DNA of 64,000 nt, from assembly GCF_001294335.1 (NCBI RefSeq), contig NZ_LGKG01000207.1, positions 186,001 through 250,000 on the forward strand, read 5' to 3'. The stretch is from Streptomyces chattanoogensis (GTDB lineage: Bacteria; Actinomycetota; Actinomycetes; Streptomycetales; Streptomycetaceae). A program made the position numbers and the translations under genes. The notes below the pieces were generated by a model that saw nothing but the letters and a program-made list of their open reading frames with translations, did no database searches and was not told the origin of the DNA. Of this stretch, positions 50,442 to 59,819 are shown piece after piece; positions within the stretch are counted from its first letter, which is position 1; every line of letters starts with the position of its first letter.

Positions 50442-51716
50442 ATGAGTGCGAGGAATACGTCAAGGGGGCCCGACGGCTCCGGGGAGCTGCGGCGGCACCT
50501 CGGCCTGGCCGACGCGGTCGTGATCGGGCTCGGCTCGATGATCGGGGCGGGGATCTTCGCCGCCTTGGCCCCGGCCGCGTCGGCGGCGGGCTCCGGGCTG
50601 CTGCTCGGGCTGGCCGTGGCGGCGGCGGTGGCGTACTGCAACGCGACCTCCTCGGCCCGGCTGGCCGCCCGCCATCCACGATCCGGCGGTACGTATGTCT
50701 ACGGCCGCGAGCGGCTGGGCGACTTCTGGGGGTACCTGGCCGGTTGGGGGTTCGTGGTCGGCAAGACCGCCTCGTGCGCGGCGATGGCCCTGACCGTCGG
50801 CGCGTATGTGTGGGCCGGCCAGGCGCACGCCGTGGCGGTCGCCGCCGTGGCGGCGCTCACCGCCGTGAACTGCGCGGGAGTGCAGAAGTCCGCCCGGGCG
50901 ACGCGGGCGATCGTCACCGTCGTCCTGGTGGTGCTCGCCGCGGTGGTCGCCGTGTGTCTGACCGGCGGTACCGGCGAGGGCGGCCGTCTGGGCATCGGCA
51001 CGGACGCCACCGCCGGCGGCGTACTGCAGGCCGCCGGGCTGCTGTTCTTCGCCTTCGCCGGGTACGCGCGCATCGCCACGCTGGGCGAGGAGGTCCGCAA
51101 CCCCGGCCGGACCATCCCGCGGGCGATCCCGCTCGCGCTGGGCATCACCCTGGTGGTGTACGCGGCCGTGGCGCTGTCGGCCCTCGCCGTGCTCGGCCCC
51201 GGCCGCCTCGCGCACACCACGGCGCCGCTGGCCGAGGCGGTACGCGCCGCAGGCGCTCCGGGCCTCGCTCCGGTGGTACGGGCCGGCGCGGCGGTTGCCG
51301 CGACCGGCTCGCTGCTCGCGCTGATCCTCGGGGTCTCGCGCACCACGCTGGCCATGGCCCGGGACCGTCATCTGCCGTCCGCGCTCGCCGCCGTCCACCC
51401 GCGCTTCGGAGTCCCGTACCGGGCCGAGCTCGCGGTCGGGGCGGTCGTCGCCGTCCTGGCCGCCACCACGGACGTACGCGGAGCGATCGGCTTCTCCTCG
51501 TTCGGCGTGCTGGCGTACTACGCGGTCGCGAATGCCGCGGCCTGGACCCTCACCACCGAAGAGAACCGTCCGGCGAGGATCGTGCCGATCGTCGGCATGG
51601 CCGGCTGTCTGGTGCTGGCCTTCACCCTGCCGCCGGCGTCGGTGCTGGCCGGGGCGGCGGTGCTCGCGCTCGGCGCCGTCGCCTACGGGCTGCGCAAGGC
51701 GGCCACCCGGGGCTGA
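50442..51716 (+). CDS. APC-superfamily amino acid permease
   Basis: 424 residues and about 11-12 helices, shorter than the permease at 6017. Helix 1 holds LGLADAVVIGLGSMIGAGIF, the APC signature G-S-M-I-G-A-G, and helix 6 with the following loop holds FFAFAGYARIATLGEEVRNPGRTIPRAI, the E-x-x-NP-x-x-x-IP-RAI motif of amino-acid permeases. The substrate is unknown; relatives include cationic amino acid and ethanolamine transporters. GAGGAGT precedes the ATG. The PPK2 gene follows 95 bases later. Confidence 0.9.
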   Translation: MSARNTSRGPDGSGELRRHLGLADAVVIGLGSMIGAGIFAALAPAASAAGSGLLLGLAVAAAVAYCNATSSARLAARHPRSGGTYVYGRERLGDFWGYLAGWGFVVGKTASCAAMALTVGAYVWAGQAHAVAVAAVAALTAVNCAGVQKSARATRAIVTVVLVVLAAVVAVCLTGGTGEGGRLGIGTDATAGGVLQAAGLLFFAFAGYARIATLGEEVRNPGRTIPRAIPLALGITLVVYAAVALSALAVLGPGRLAHTTAPLAEAVRAAGAPGLAPVVRAGAAVAATGSLLALILGVSRTTLAMARDRHLPSALAAVHPRFGVPYRAELAVGAVVAVLAATTDVRGAIGFSSFGVLAYYAVANAAAWTLTTEENRPARIVPIVGMAGCLVLAFTLPPASVLAGAAVLALGAVAYGLRKAATRG

Positions 51717-51811
51717 CGGCCCGCCATGCATCCCGTTGCCTCTTTACCCCATTTGCCCCATCCGGATGCTCCGCCCGAGCCGGGCCCGGCGTTTCTTCGT
51801 ACGGTCGTCGC

Positions 51812-52633
51812 ATGGCGGAGAACCAGGGCAGCGGCGGCCACCGGAAACTGCCACGGCCCCTGTACGAACGGGAGCTCTATCGGCTGCAGACGGAGCTGGT
51901 GAAGCTCCAGGAATGGGTGCGCGCCGAGGGGGCACGGCTCGTCGTGGTCTTCGAGGGGCGCGATGCGGCCGGCAAGGGAAGCACCATCAAACGCGTCACC
52001 GAGTACCTCAATCCCCGGGTGGCGCGGATCGTGGCGCTGCCGCGGCCCACCGAGCGTGAGCGGACCCAGTGGTACTTCCAGCGCTATACGGAGCACCTTC
52101 CCGCGGCCGGCGAGATCGTGCTCTTCGACCGCAGCTGGTACAACCGGGCCGGCGTCGAGCGGGTCATGGGGTTCTGCACGCCGGCCGAGTACCAGCGGTT
52201 CCTGCGTCAGTGCCCGGTCTTCGAGCGGATGCTGGTGGAGGACGGGATCCTGCTGCGCAAGTACTGGTTCTCGGTGAGCGACGAGGTGCAGGAGCGCCGT
52301 TTCCGGCGCCGGCTGAGCGACCCGACGCGGCGCTGGAAGCTCTCCCCCGTGGACCTCGAGTCGCTGACCCGCTGGGAGGAGTACTCACGGGCCAAGGACG
52401 AGATGTTCGTGCACACGGACATCGCGGAGTCCCCGTGGTACGTCGTCGAAAGCGACGACAAACGCCGGGCCCGGCTGAACATGATGGCCCATCTGCTCTC
52501 CACGGTGCCGTATCACTCCATCGCCCCGCCCACGCTCGAACTCCCTGCCCGGCCGCCAGCCACCGGCTACCGGCGGCCGCCCAGGGACCTGCAGACATAC
52601 GTTCCCGATCACGCCGCCGGCCTGGGCCGCTGA
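51812..52633 (+). CDS. ppk2: Polyphosphate kinase 2
   Basis: 273 residues. PPK2 uses polyphosphate to phosphorylate nucleoside di- (class I) or monophosphates (class II). Walker A is EGRDAAGKGST (residues 48-58, Lys55), the lid region contains TERERTQWYFQRY, and Walker B is VLFDRSWYNRAGVERVMGF; KYWFSVSDEVQERRFRRR and DPTRRWKLSPVD complete the family pattern. The size and single domain suggest class I (ADP/GDP). No ribosome binding site is seen and TACGGT lies 8-10 bases before the ATG, so a leaderless mRNA is likely. Confidence 0.95.
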   Translation: MAENQGSGGHRKLPRPLYERELYRLQTELVKLQEWVRAEGARLVVVFEGRDAAGKGSTIKRVTEYLNPRVARIVALPRPTERERTQWYFQRYTEHLPAAGEIVLFDRSWYNRAGVERVMGFCTPAEYQRFLRQCPVFERMLVEDGILLRKYWFSVSDEVQERRFRRRLSDPTRRWKLSPVDLESLTRWEEYSRAKDEMFVHTDIAESPWYVVESDDKRRARLNMMAHLLSTVPYHSIAPPTLELPARPPATGYRRPPRDLQTYVPDHAAGLGR

Positions 52634-52681
52634 CGCCCTATTCGCTCGACATGACGGGAAGCCGTTCGGCAGTCTCCCGCC

Positions 52682-53353
52682 ATGAACACTCATGTCGGGG
52701 ATGCTCATGTCGGGGATGCTCATGTCTGGCCTCTGTACGGACTTCGTGTGACGACCCCGCGCCTCGAGCTGCGGCTCCCGGATCTGGAGTGCCTGGCGGA
52801 GCTGGCGGCGGTGGCCGCGGGCGGGGTGCACGACGCAGCGGAGATGCCGTTCATCGTGCCGTGGACCGACGCGAGCCCGGCGGAGCGGGAGCGGGCGACC
52901 TTCCAGCATGTTCTGGGCACGGTGGCGGGCTGGCGTGCCCAGGAGTGGACGCTGAGCCTGGCGGTGCTGTGCGAGGGGAAGGTGATCGGGCGGCAGGACC
53001 TGTCCGCGGCCGGTTTCTCCGTCACCCGGGAAGCGGAAACGGGCTCGTGGCTGGGCCTGCGCCACCAGGGCCGGGGGCTCGGTACGGAGATGCGCGCGGC
53101 AGTCCTGCATCTCGCGTTCGAAGGGCTCGGCGCGCGCTCCGTGACGTCCGCCGCGATGACGGACAACCCACGGTCGCTCCGGGTGTCACAGAAGCTCGGT
53201 TACCGACCGGACGGCTTGACGGTGGCGTCCGTCCGGGGGACGGCGCGGACCCTGCAGCGGCTGCGTCTGGACCGCGCGGGGTGGGAAGAGCACCGTACGG
53301 TCGCGGTGGGGATCGAGGGGCTGGAACCGTGCCGGATGCTGTTCGGGACGTAG
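52682..53353 (+). CDS. GNAT-family (RimJ/RimL-type) acetyltransferase
   Basis: 223 residues. The first 18 codons contain two perfect 15-base repeats (52691-52720) that encode VGDAH twice. The enzyme proper starts around residue 20 with RVTTPRLELRLPDLECL, the RimJ/RimL opening, followed by GSWLGLRHQGRGLGTEMRAAVL (acetyl-CoA loop QGRGLG) and SAAMTDNPRSLRVSQKLGY (the N-x-x-S-x-x-x-x-x-K-x-G-F/Y motif). Substrates are protein N-termini or small amines. The repeated N-terminal extension suggests that the true start may be the GTG at about 52748. Confidence 0.88.
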   Translation: MNTHVGDAHVGDAHVWPLYGLRVTTPRLELRLPDLECLAELAAVAAGGVHDAAEMPFIVPWTDASPAERERATFQHVLGTVAGWRAQEWTLSLAVLCEGKVIGRQDLSAAGFSVTREAETGSWLGLRHQGRGLGTEMRAAVLHLAFEGLGARSVTSAAMTDNPRSLRVSQKLGYRPDGLTVASVRGTARTLQRLRLDRAGWEEHRTVAVGIEGLEPCRMLFGT

Positions 53354-53369
53354 CGGGCCACCCTACGCT

Positions 53370-54539
53370 TCACCGGTCACCCGGCGGGCTGTCGTCGGGA
53401 GCGATGGCGAGGACGGCCACGTCGTCGTGGAAGACACGGGTGTGGCGCGGCAGGTCGGTGTTGAGGAAGTCGATGACGTCGGCCGGGCCGGGGGCGGAGT
53501 CGAAGGTGAAGCGGAGGCGGAGCCGGTCGAGGAGGGGGTAGAAGGCACCGGTGTCGTCGCGGGCCTCGATCAGGCCGTCGGTGCAGAGCAGGAGGACGTC
53601 GCCGGGAGTGAAGGGGTGGGTGTAGGCGACGGGGCGTTCTTCGACGAGGGTGCCCAGGCCGAGGGGCAGGGCGGGCGGTCCGATGAGGGCGGTCACCTCT
53701 CCGCAGGAGATCAGCACCGGTTCGATATGGCCGTGGTTGACGATCGTCACCCGCCCGGCCGGGGCGTCGTACTCGACCAGGGCGGCGGTCACGAACAGTT
53801 CGTCGTCACGGATCTCCGCGGCCTCCCGGGCCATGCTCCGCTCCATCCGCTGCGCGACGGACGGCAGGTCTGCGTCGTTGTAGACGGCCTCGCGGAAAGT
53901 GCCGAGGATGCCGGCGACGGTGCGTACCGCATTGAGGCCCTTGCCGCGGACATCTCCGATGATGACGCGCTCGCCGGCATCGGTGGCGCGGATGTCGTAG
54001 AGGTCGCCGCCGACCATGGTGCCGACCTCGCCGGAGCGGTAGAGACCGGCCGCGAGCAGCCGCCCCACCTGGTGCGGCACGGGTCTCAGCAGCGTACGCA
54101 TCAGGGCCTCGGCCACCGAGTTGGCCCGCACCAGGTGCCGTTCCTGGCGTTGGCGGTGGGCGGCCAGGGCCACGCCGAGAATGCCGACCAGGGCCGTGGC
54201 GATATACGCGCCGACATAGTGCCTGCCCCACAGCTGGTGGATGTTGCGGCCGGAGCAGCACGGGGTGCCCGCCAAGGTGCCCTCGATCGCGACGGCGACG
54301 ACGGTGACGGCGGCGACGCTCACCGGGCCGAGGGTGTAGGCGGCGGTCACCGGCAGGGCGATGAGCAGAAAGCTCACCGGCCACTGCATCGGCAGCGCCG
54401 GTTCGAGCAGCAGGACGAAGGCGACATAGGCCGGCGGCAGCCAGCGCAGCCATGTGGGCGGGCGGATCACCTCGAACCCGTTGGTGTCCACCAGCGCCGT
54501 GCCCCGGCCGGCGAGGTGACCGCGGGCCGGGCGGCTCAT
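53370..54539 (-). CDS. Membrane-anchored SpoIIE-type PP2C phosphatase
   Basis: 389 residues from the ATG at 54539 (a start at 54611 is possible). Membrane helices fill residues 30-140, including a Cys pair in GTPCCSGRNIHQLWG. The phosphatase domain has LMRTLLRPVPHQVGRL, GGDLYDIRATDAG, IIGDVRGKGLNAVRTVAG, VNHGHIEPVLI, LLLCTDGLIEARD and the final HDDVAVLAI. The paralogue at 42934-44040 has the same architecture. No partner-switching kinase or STAS gene adjoins it. Confidence 0.92.
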   Translation of the reverse strand: MSRPARGHLAGRGTALVDTNGFEVIRPPTWLRWLPPAYVAFVLLLEPALPMQWPVSFLLIALPVTAAYTLGPVSVAAVTVVAVAIEGTLAGTPCCSGRNIHQLWGRHYVGAYIATALVGILGVALAAHRQRQERHLVRANSVAEALMRTLLRPVPHQVGRLLAAGLYRSGEVGTMVGGDLYDIRATDAGERVIIGDVRGKGLNAVRTVAGILGTFREAVYNDADLPSVAQRMERSMAREAAEIRDDELFVTAALVEYDAPAGRVTIVNHGHIEPVLISCGEVTALIGPPALPLGLGTLVEERPVAYTHPFTPGDVLLLCTDGLIEARDDTGAFYPLLDRLRLRFTFDSAPGPADVIDFLNTDLPRHTRVFHDDVAVLAIAPDDSPPGDR

Positions 54540-54842
54540 GGCCTGCCCCGTGTCGCCGCAACAGGACACCCCAACGCCTTCACCACCGTTATCCGCGACA
54601 CCTTGTCCCACCGGCGGCCGGGATCAAGGGCCACAGCTTGACCGAGCCGGGCGGTGCCGCCCGGTGATTACGCCGTCGGTGGCATGTCACGGCATGTGCT
54701 CCGGGCTCGCCGTCAAGGTTGCGTATGGGTCGGGCGGTGCGCGCCGCCCTCGCCGTAAGAGAGCCGCAAATTCCCTGCCGGGCAAGGCGAGTGGCGGCCG
54801 GCCGGCCCGTACATTCCGTCGCGGCCGTCGGTTGCGCAGACG

Positions 54843-57095
54843 ATGCGCAGACCACCGGCGGCCCGCCCTCCCGACACGCCGCAGGCCGCTCTCCCAGAAA
54901 GTCTCCGTATGGCTCCCGCCCCCCACGCCCCGACGGCGCCGACGACTTCGGCACACGGGACGGACTCCCCCACCGCGCAACGCTCCCCGGCACCCGGAGG
55001 CGGCCGACGGCGGCGACGGCGGCGGGAGACGGGCGGGCTCCTCGAACCCAGGGTGCTGCTGACCTCGCTCCCCGAGGCGTTGCGCAAGCTGCATCCGCGG
55101 GCCCTGTCCACCAACCCCGTGCTGTTCGTGGTGGCCTGCGGATCGCTGCTCACCACCCTTTCCGCGCTGCTGAATCCGTCCGTCTTCACCTGGGTCATCA
55201 GCTGCTGGCTCTGGCTGACGGTGATCTTCGCCAATCTCGCCGAGGCGGTCGCCGAAGGCCGCGGCAAGGCCCAGGCCGCATCGCTGCGCAAGGCCCGTAC
55301 GGACATCACCGCCCGGCGGCTGCGCAACAACTGGCGGGTCGGTCTCGACGTGGGCAGCGCCGAGACCGAGACGGTGCCCGCCGCCGACCTCCAGCCCTTC
55401 GACTTCGTGCTGGTCGGGACGGGTGAAACCGTTCCGGCGGACGGCGAGGTCGTCGACGGCGTCGCCTCGGTCGACGAATCGGCGGTCACCGGCGAATCGG
55501 CGCCCGTCATCCGCGAATCGGGCGGCGACCGCTCCGGGGTCACCGGCGGCACCACGGTGCTGTCCGACCGCGTCGTCGTCCGCGTCACCTCGCGCCCCGG
55601 CCAGTCCTTCCTGGACCGGATGATCTCCCTGGTCGAGGGCGCGACCCGGCAGCGGACCCCGAACGAGATCGCGCTGCACATCCTGCTCGCCGCGCTCACC
55701 ATCGTCTTCATCCTGGTCGTCGTCACCGTGCAGCCGATGGCCGAGTACGCCGGCGCGGCCCAGCAGACCGCCGTCCTGGTCGCCCTGCTCGTCACGCTCA
55801 TCCCGACGACGATCGGCGCACTGCTGTCCGCGATCGGCATCGCCGGTATGGACCGGCTCGTCCAGCGCAACGTCCTGGCCATGTCGGGGCGTGCCGTGGA
55901 GGCAGCGGGCGACATCAACACCCTGCTGCTCGACAAGACCGGCACCATCACCCTCGGCAACCGTGCGGCGGTCGCCTTCGTCCCGATGCCGGGCCTCGAC
56001 GAACTGCAGCTCGCGGACGCCGCCCAGCTCTCCTCGCTGGCCGACGAGACGCCCGAAGGCCGTTCCGTCGTCGTGCTCGCCAAGAACACGTACGGGCTGC
56101 GGGCGCCCGCCGAAGGAGAGCTCCGGCACGCCGAATACGTCGCCTTCAGCGCGCAGACCCGGATGAGCGGGGTCACGCTGCGCTGGACGGACGGGTCGGG
56201 GTGCGCCATCCGCAAGGGCGCGGCCACACAGGTCATCGAGTGGGTGATGGAGCGCGGCGGCGAGGTGCCCGCCGAGGCCCGGATGTTCTCCGACGCGATC
56301 GCCGCGTCGGGCGGCACCCCGCTGCTGGTCGCGGTCCACGATGCGTACGGACCGCGGGTGCTCGGCGTCATCCACCTCAAGGACGTCGTCAAGGACGGCA
56401 TCCGCGAACGCTTCGCCGAACTGCGCCGGATGGGCATCCGTACGGTGATGATCACCGGCGACAACCCGCTCACCGCCAAGGCCATCGCCCAGGAGGCGGG
56501 CGTCGACGACTGCCTGGCCGAGGCCACGCCCGAGGACAAACTCGCCCTGATCACCCAGGAGCAGGAGGGCGGCAAGCTGGTCGCGATGACCGGCGACGGC
56601 ACGAACGACGCGCCCGCGCTGGCCCAGGCGGACGTCGGCGTGGCGATGAACACGGGTACGTCGGCCGCCAAGGAGGCCGGCAACATGGTCGACCTCGACT
56701 CCAACCCGACCAAGCTCATCGAGATCGTCGAGATCGGCAAGCAACTCCTGATCACCCGGGGCGCGTTGACGACCTTTTCCATCACCAACGACGTAGCCAA
56801 GTACTTCGCGATCATCCCGGCGATGTTCGCCGGCGCATATCCGGGCCTGGCCGCTCTGAACATCATGGGCCTGCACAGCCCGACCTCCGCCATCACCTCC
56901 GCGATCATCTTCAACGCCCTCGTCATCATCGCCCTGATCCCCCTCGCCCTGCGCGGCGTGCGCTACACCCCCTCCTCCGCCCACGATCTGCTGCGCCGCA
57001 ACCTGACCCGCTACGGACTGGGCGGGCTGATCGTCCCCTTCCTCGGCATCAAGCTCATCGACCTGGTGGTCTCCCGGATTCCCGGCCTCGGCTGA
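54843..57095 (+). CDS. kdpB: Potassium-transporting ATPase subunit KdpB, orphan
   Basis: Up to 750 residues from 54843; the ATG at 54909 (MAPAPHAP) is an alternative start. A complete P-type ATPase: [17 protein letters not shown] (actuator TGES), [11 protein letters not shown] with phospho-accepting Asp364, [15 protein letters not shown], and [40 protein letters not shown] and [14 protein letters not shown] are KdpB-type membrane segments. In the KdpFABC complex KdpA selects and moves K+ while KdpB hydrolyses ATP, with KdpC and KdpF supporting. None of kdpA, kdpC or kdpF is present: a PP2C gene lies upstream and tauD downstream, so KdpB must work with partners encoded elsewhere or is a remnant. 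Confidence 0.95.
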   Translation: MRRPPAARPPDTPQAALPESLRMAPAPHAPTAPTTSAHGTDSPTAQRSPAPGGGRRRRRRRETGGLLEPRVLLTSLPEALRKLHPRALSTNPVLFVVACGSLLTTLSALLNPSVFTWVISCWLWLTVIFANLAEAVAEGRGKAQAASLRKARTDITARRLRNNWRVGLDVGSAETETVPAADLQPFDFVLVGTGETVPADGEVVDGVASVDESAVTGESAPVIRESGGDRSGVTGGTTVLSDRVVVRVTSRPGQSFLDRMISLVEGATRQRTPNEIALHILLAALTIVFILVVVTVQPMAEYAGAAQQTAVLVALLVTLIPTTIGALLSAIGIAGMDRLVQRNVLAMSGRAVEAAGDINTLLLDKTGTITLGNRAAVAFVPMPGLDELQLADAAQLSSLADETPEGRSVVVLAKNTYGLRAPAEGELRHAEYVAFSAQTRMSGVTLRWTDGSGCAIRKGAATQVIEWVMERGGEVPAEARMFSDAIAASGGTPLLVAVHDAYGPRVLGVIHLKDVVKDGIRERFAELRRMGIRTVMITGDNPLTAKAIAQEAGVDDCLAEATPEDKLALITQEQEGGKLVAMTGDGTNDAPALAQADVGVAMNTGTSAAKEAGNMVDLDSNPTKLIEIVEIGKQLLITRGALTTFSITNDVAKYFAIIPAMFAGAYPGLAALNIMGLHSPTSAITSAIIFNALVIIALIPLALRGVRYTPSSAHDLLRRNLTRYGLGGLIVPFLGIKLIDLVVSRIPGLG

Positions 57096-57132
57096 CCGCC
57101 CGGCGGCCGGGGGGCCGGCCGCCGGGCGGTCA
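57093..57132. terminator. Perfect 18-bp palindromic terminator between kdpB and tauD
   Basis: Positions 57093-57110 pair perfectly with 57115-57132 around a GGGG loop. The hairpin begins at the kdpB stop codon itself and ends 6 bases before the tauD stop, so it can terminate both convergent genes. Confidence 0.9.
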
Positions 57133-57137
57133 GCGGC

Positions 57138-58187
57138 TCACGACTGCGCGAGCGCGCCGTCGGTGGAGGCTCCGGAGGCGATGCCGTACGCGGGCTCCGG
57201 TACCGCCTCGGGTGCGATCAGCACCGAGCGCCGGCCGTCCACGCCCACCGGTACGTCGCCGTCGACGGTGACCCGGCGCAGGGTGCGCTCGTGGTCGTCG
57301 GAGTCGTCCACGCCGTAGTGCTGGGTGGCACGGTTGTCCCAGATGGCCACGTCGCCGGCGCGCCACTGCCAGCGGACGGTGTTCTCCGGGAGTTCGACAT
57401 GCGACTGGAGGATGTCGATCAGGGCACGGGAGTCACGGCTGCGGAAGCCGAGGAGCTTCTGGAGGAAGTTGCCGAGGATCAGGGTGCGTTCGCCGGTCTC
57501 CGGGTGGACACGGACCACCGGGTGCTCGGTCCGGAAGGTGACCGCGGTGAAGACCTTCCGGTGCTGTTCGAGGGCGGCGGTCGGGGCGTTGGGGCGTACG
57601 GCCGCGTAGTCGTAGTCGTTGGTGTGGATGCCGCGGAGGCCGTCGGCCAGCACGCGCAGCGGTTCGGGGAGCCCGGCGTAGGCGGCGGCGGTGCTGGACC
57701 AGAGGGTGTTGCCGCCGTACGGCGGGATGACCTCGGCGCGGAGGAGGGAGAACGCCGGGTAGGCGGGGACGAAGGTGACGTCGGTGTGCCACTGGTTGGC
57801 GCGGCCGCCGTGGTCGTTGTCGATACCGAGGGCGTAGCGGCCGTCGACGGAGGGCACGGTGGGATGGGCGACGGGGGTGCCCAGGAGACGTCCGAACGCC
57901 TCGTGGCTCTCCGCGTCGAGGTGCTGCTGATCGCGGAAGAAGACGACCTTGTGCTCGAGGACCGCGGCGCGCACGGCGGCCACGGTGGCTGCGTCGAGGT
58001 CGCCGCCGAGGCGGACGCCGGCTATCACGGCGCCGATCCGGCCGCCGACCTTCTGGACGGTGAGGGTGGAGGGCTCCTCGGCGGCGGTTTCCCCGGTGGG
58101 GGTTTCCCCGGTGGGGGTTTCCCCGGTGGGGTTCTCTTCGGCGGTGTTCTCTTCGGTGGGGGTCTCCACGAGGGGTGCGGACGTCAT
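57138..58187 (-). CDS. TauD/TfdA-family 2-oxoglutarate dioxygenase with Glu/Thr repeat leader
   Basis: 349 residues from the ATG at 58187 (AAGGGA upstream). From residue 42 it is a full TauD-type enzyme: [40 protein letters not shown], the iron ligands in NQWHTDVTF (HxD), [11 protein letters not shown], and [11 protein letters not shown] with the distal His, then Arg in TLRRVTV for 2-oxoglutarate. Family members hydroxylate taurine, alkyl sulfates or aromatic acids, releasing sulfite or another group; the substrate here is not certain. Residues 8-38 are a Pro-Thr-Gly-Glu-Thr repeat encoded by 15-base tandem repeats. It diverges from a ROK regulator, which probably controls it. Confidence 0.9.
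   Translation of the reverse strand: MTSAPLVETPTEENTAEENPTGETPTGETPTGETAAEEPSTLTVQKVGGRIGAVIAGVRLGGDLDAATVAAVRAAVLEHKVVFFRDQQHLDAESHEAFGRLLGTPVAHPTVPSVDGRYALGIDNDHGGRANQWHTDVTFVPAYPAFSLLRAEVIPPYGGNTLWSSTAAAYAGLPEPLRVLADGLRGIHTNDYDYAAVRPNAPTAALEQHRKVFTAVTFRTEHPVVRVHPETGERTLILGNFLQKLLGFRSRDSRALIDILQSHVELPENTVRWQWRAGDVAIWDNRATQHYGVDDSDDHERTLRRVTVDGDVPVGVDGRRSVLIAPEAVPEPAYGIASGASTDGALAQS
58086..58160. repeat. 15-bp tandem repeats in the 5' end of the tauD-type gene
   Basis: GGTTTCCCCGGTGGG is repeated perfectly at 58086-58100, 58101-58115 and 58116-58130, followed by two diverged 15-base units. They encode PTGET-type pentapeptides in the N-terminal leader, so copy-number changes would stay in frame. 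Confidence 0.85.
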
Positions 58188-58515
58188 GGACGGTTCCCTT
58201 CGGCGGGGCGGCTGTTGGATGTTCTCGGAGCGGAAAGAAATCCGTGCAGGTGAGCGCACAGGCAGGAGCGCAGGTGCGCGTACGGGTGTGGTTGCGGTTG
58301 CCGTGCCGTGTCCGCTGCGGGCTGCGCGTACGGGGCGGCGTATCCAGAACAGCGAAGAGGCGCTCTCGGGGTCAAGGTTCCCCGGCCCCGCTTCACGACC
58401 TTGCAATGCGCCCGACACCGTGACCGTCGCCGGCCCGCTTCCCGCTCGCCAAACCCCCTGTACGCACGGCATGTTGGAGCGGCCCCCGCCAGGCAGGAAG
58501 CCAGGAAGGACGACC
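58188..58515. other. Divergent intergenic region between the tauD-type and ROK genes
   Basis: 328 bases. It should carry both promoters and a ROK operator, but I find no clear palindrome or -35/-10 pair. The first 60 bases next to tauD are less GC-rich (GGAAAGAAATCC at about 58230). No RNA element is recognised. Confidence 0.4.
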
Positions 58516-59730
58516 ATGCCCCCCACCACCCCGACCGCTGCGCACACCTCCGGTGACGGCCGCCGCGCGGCGAATGCGGCCGCGGTGCTGCGGGCCGTGC
58601 TCGACCACGGTCCGGTGGCCCGCAGCGGCATCGCCCGGCTGGCCGGGCTGAGTCCGGCGGCGGTCTCCCGGCAGTGCACCGACCTCGCGCGGCTCGGGCT
58701 GATCCGGGAGATGCCGGAGCTGGGGGCGGCCGGCGCCGTGGGCAGACCGCAGATCCCGGTGGATCTGTACCCGGGGCACGGCGGCGGCCCGGTGGCGGCC
58801 GGGGTGCACATCGGCGTTCCGCAGTCCACCTTCTGTCTGGCGGACCTGAGGGGACGGGTGCTGGCCCGGCAGGCGTTCCGGCACGACGGGATCGCCGCGA
58901 GCGCACTGCCGGACGAAGTGGGGCGCGCGCTGGCCGCGTTCCTCGCCCGGCGCACGGCGGGCGGCCGACTGCTGGGCGTGGGGGCGGCCATCGGCGGCTG
59001 GGTGGACCCCGGCAACGGCACCGTCGTACGGCACGACGCCCTCGGCTGGCACCACCATCCCCTCGGCGCCGAGCTGCGGCGGTACACCGGGCTGCCGGTG
59101 CGGATCGACAATCACGCGCGTGCGGTGGCACAGTCCGAGCTGCTCTTCGGGCGGCCCGCCGCACGCCGCTCCATGCTCCATCTCTTCGTGGGCAATGTGG
59201 TGGACGCGGCGCTGGCCATCGCCGGGGTGGTGCACCGCGGCCCGGGGTCCGGGGCGGGCGAGGTGGCGCATCTGCCGGTGCCGGAGAGCACGGTGGAGTG
59301 CCCCTGCGGACGGACCGGCTGCCTGGAGGCGACGGCTTCCGACACGGCGCTCGCCCGGCACGCCGCCGCGCGCGGCATCGTGCCGGAGCCCAGTGCCGCC
59401 CTGCTGGTGGACGCGGCGGCGGCCGGGGACCGGCGCGCGGACGCCCTGTTGCGGAAGCGGGCGCGGGCGGTGGGCCGTGCGACGGGACTGCTGCTCGATG
59501 TGCTCAACCCCGAACTGGTGGTGGTCACCGAGCAGTCGAGTCTGCTCGATCCGGAGTATCTGGACGAGATCCGGTCGGCCGCGACGGACCATTCACATGT
59601 CTGCGACGATCCGGAGCGGATCGTGGTCCCTCACGCCGGCCCCGCGGTCCTTCCGGTGGCGGCCGTCACCGTCCTGCTGAATCCGCTGTTCAGAAGCCCG
59701 CTGCAGGCGCTTGACCACACCCGTCCCTGA
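58516..59730 (+). CDS. ROK-family transcriptional regulator
   Basis: 404 residues; AGGAAGG precedes the ATG. The N-terminal winged helix is visible ([29 protein letters not shown]). The ROK sugar-kinase-like domain follows: [38 protein letters not shown] (the DNxxxxxAxxE motif with Gln in place of the first residues' usual form), [11 protein letters not shown] and the zinc motif [11 protein letters not shown] (CxCGxxGCxE). Sugar or sulfonate ligands would release it from DNA. As it diverges from the TauD-type gene, that gene is the likely target. Confidence 0.9.
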   Translation: MPPTTPTAAHTSGDGRRAANAAAVLRAVLDHGPVARSGIARLAGLSPAAVSRQCTDLARLGLIREMPELGAAGAVGRPQIPVDLYPGHGGGPVAAGVHIGVPQSTFCLADLRGRVLARQAFRHDGIAASALPDEVGRALAAFLARRTAGGRLLGVGAAIGGWVDPGNGTVVRHDALGWHHHPLGAELRRYTGLPVRIDNHARAVAQSELLFGRPAARRSMLHLFVGNVVDAALAIAGVVHRGPGSGAGEVAHLPVPESTVECPCGRTGCLEATASDTALARHAAARGIVPEPSAALLVDAAAAGDRRADALLRKRARAVGRATGLLLDVLNPELVVVTEQSSLLDPEYLDEIRSAATDHSHVCDDPERIVVPHAGPAVLPVAAVTVLLNPLFRSPLQALDHTRP

Positions 59731-59740
59731 CGGCATGGGC

Positions 59741-59772
59741 GGGCACGGGCGGGTTCACGGGCGCCCGTGCCC
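59741..59772. terminator. Perfect 11-bp hairpin between ROK and SDR genes
   Basis: GGGCACGGGCG (59741-59751) pairs perfectly with 59762-59772 around a 10-base loop, 11 bases after the ROK gene stop and 48 bases beyond the convergent SDR stop. Confidence 0.85.
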
Positions 59773-59819
59773 AGCCGGTCACGGGCCGCCTCGGCAAGCC
59801 CCACAGGGGACTCCGGCCC

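Noticed and set aside
53427..54641. Plus-strand frame opposite the fourth PP2C phosphatase
   Set aside because: No recognisable domain and inverse codon bias; the minus strand has all SpoIIE motifs.
58086..58160. CRISPR-like array
   Set aside because: The units are 15 bases, directly adjacent without spacers, and lie in frame within a coding sequence; they are a coding tandem repeat.
58188..58515. SAM-type riboswitch upstream of the tauD-type gene
   Set aside because: A few GGAAAGAAATCC-like bases looked suggestive, but no conserved core could be matched.
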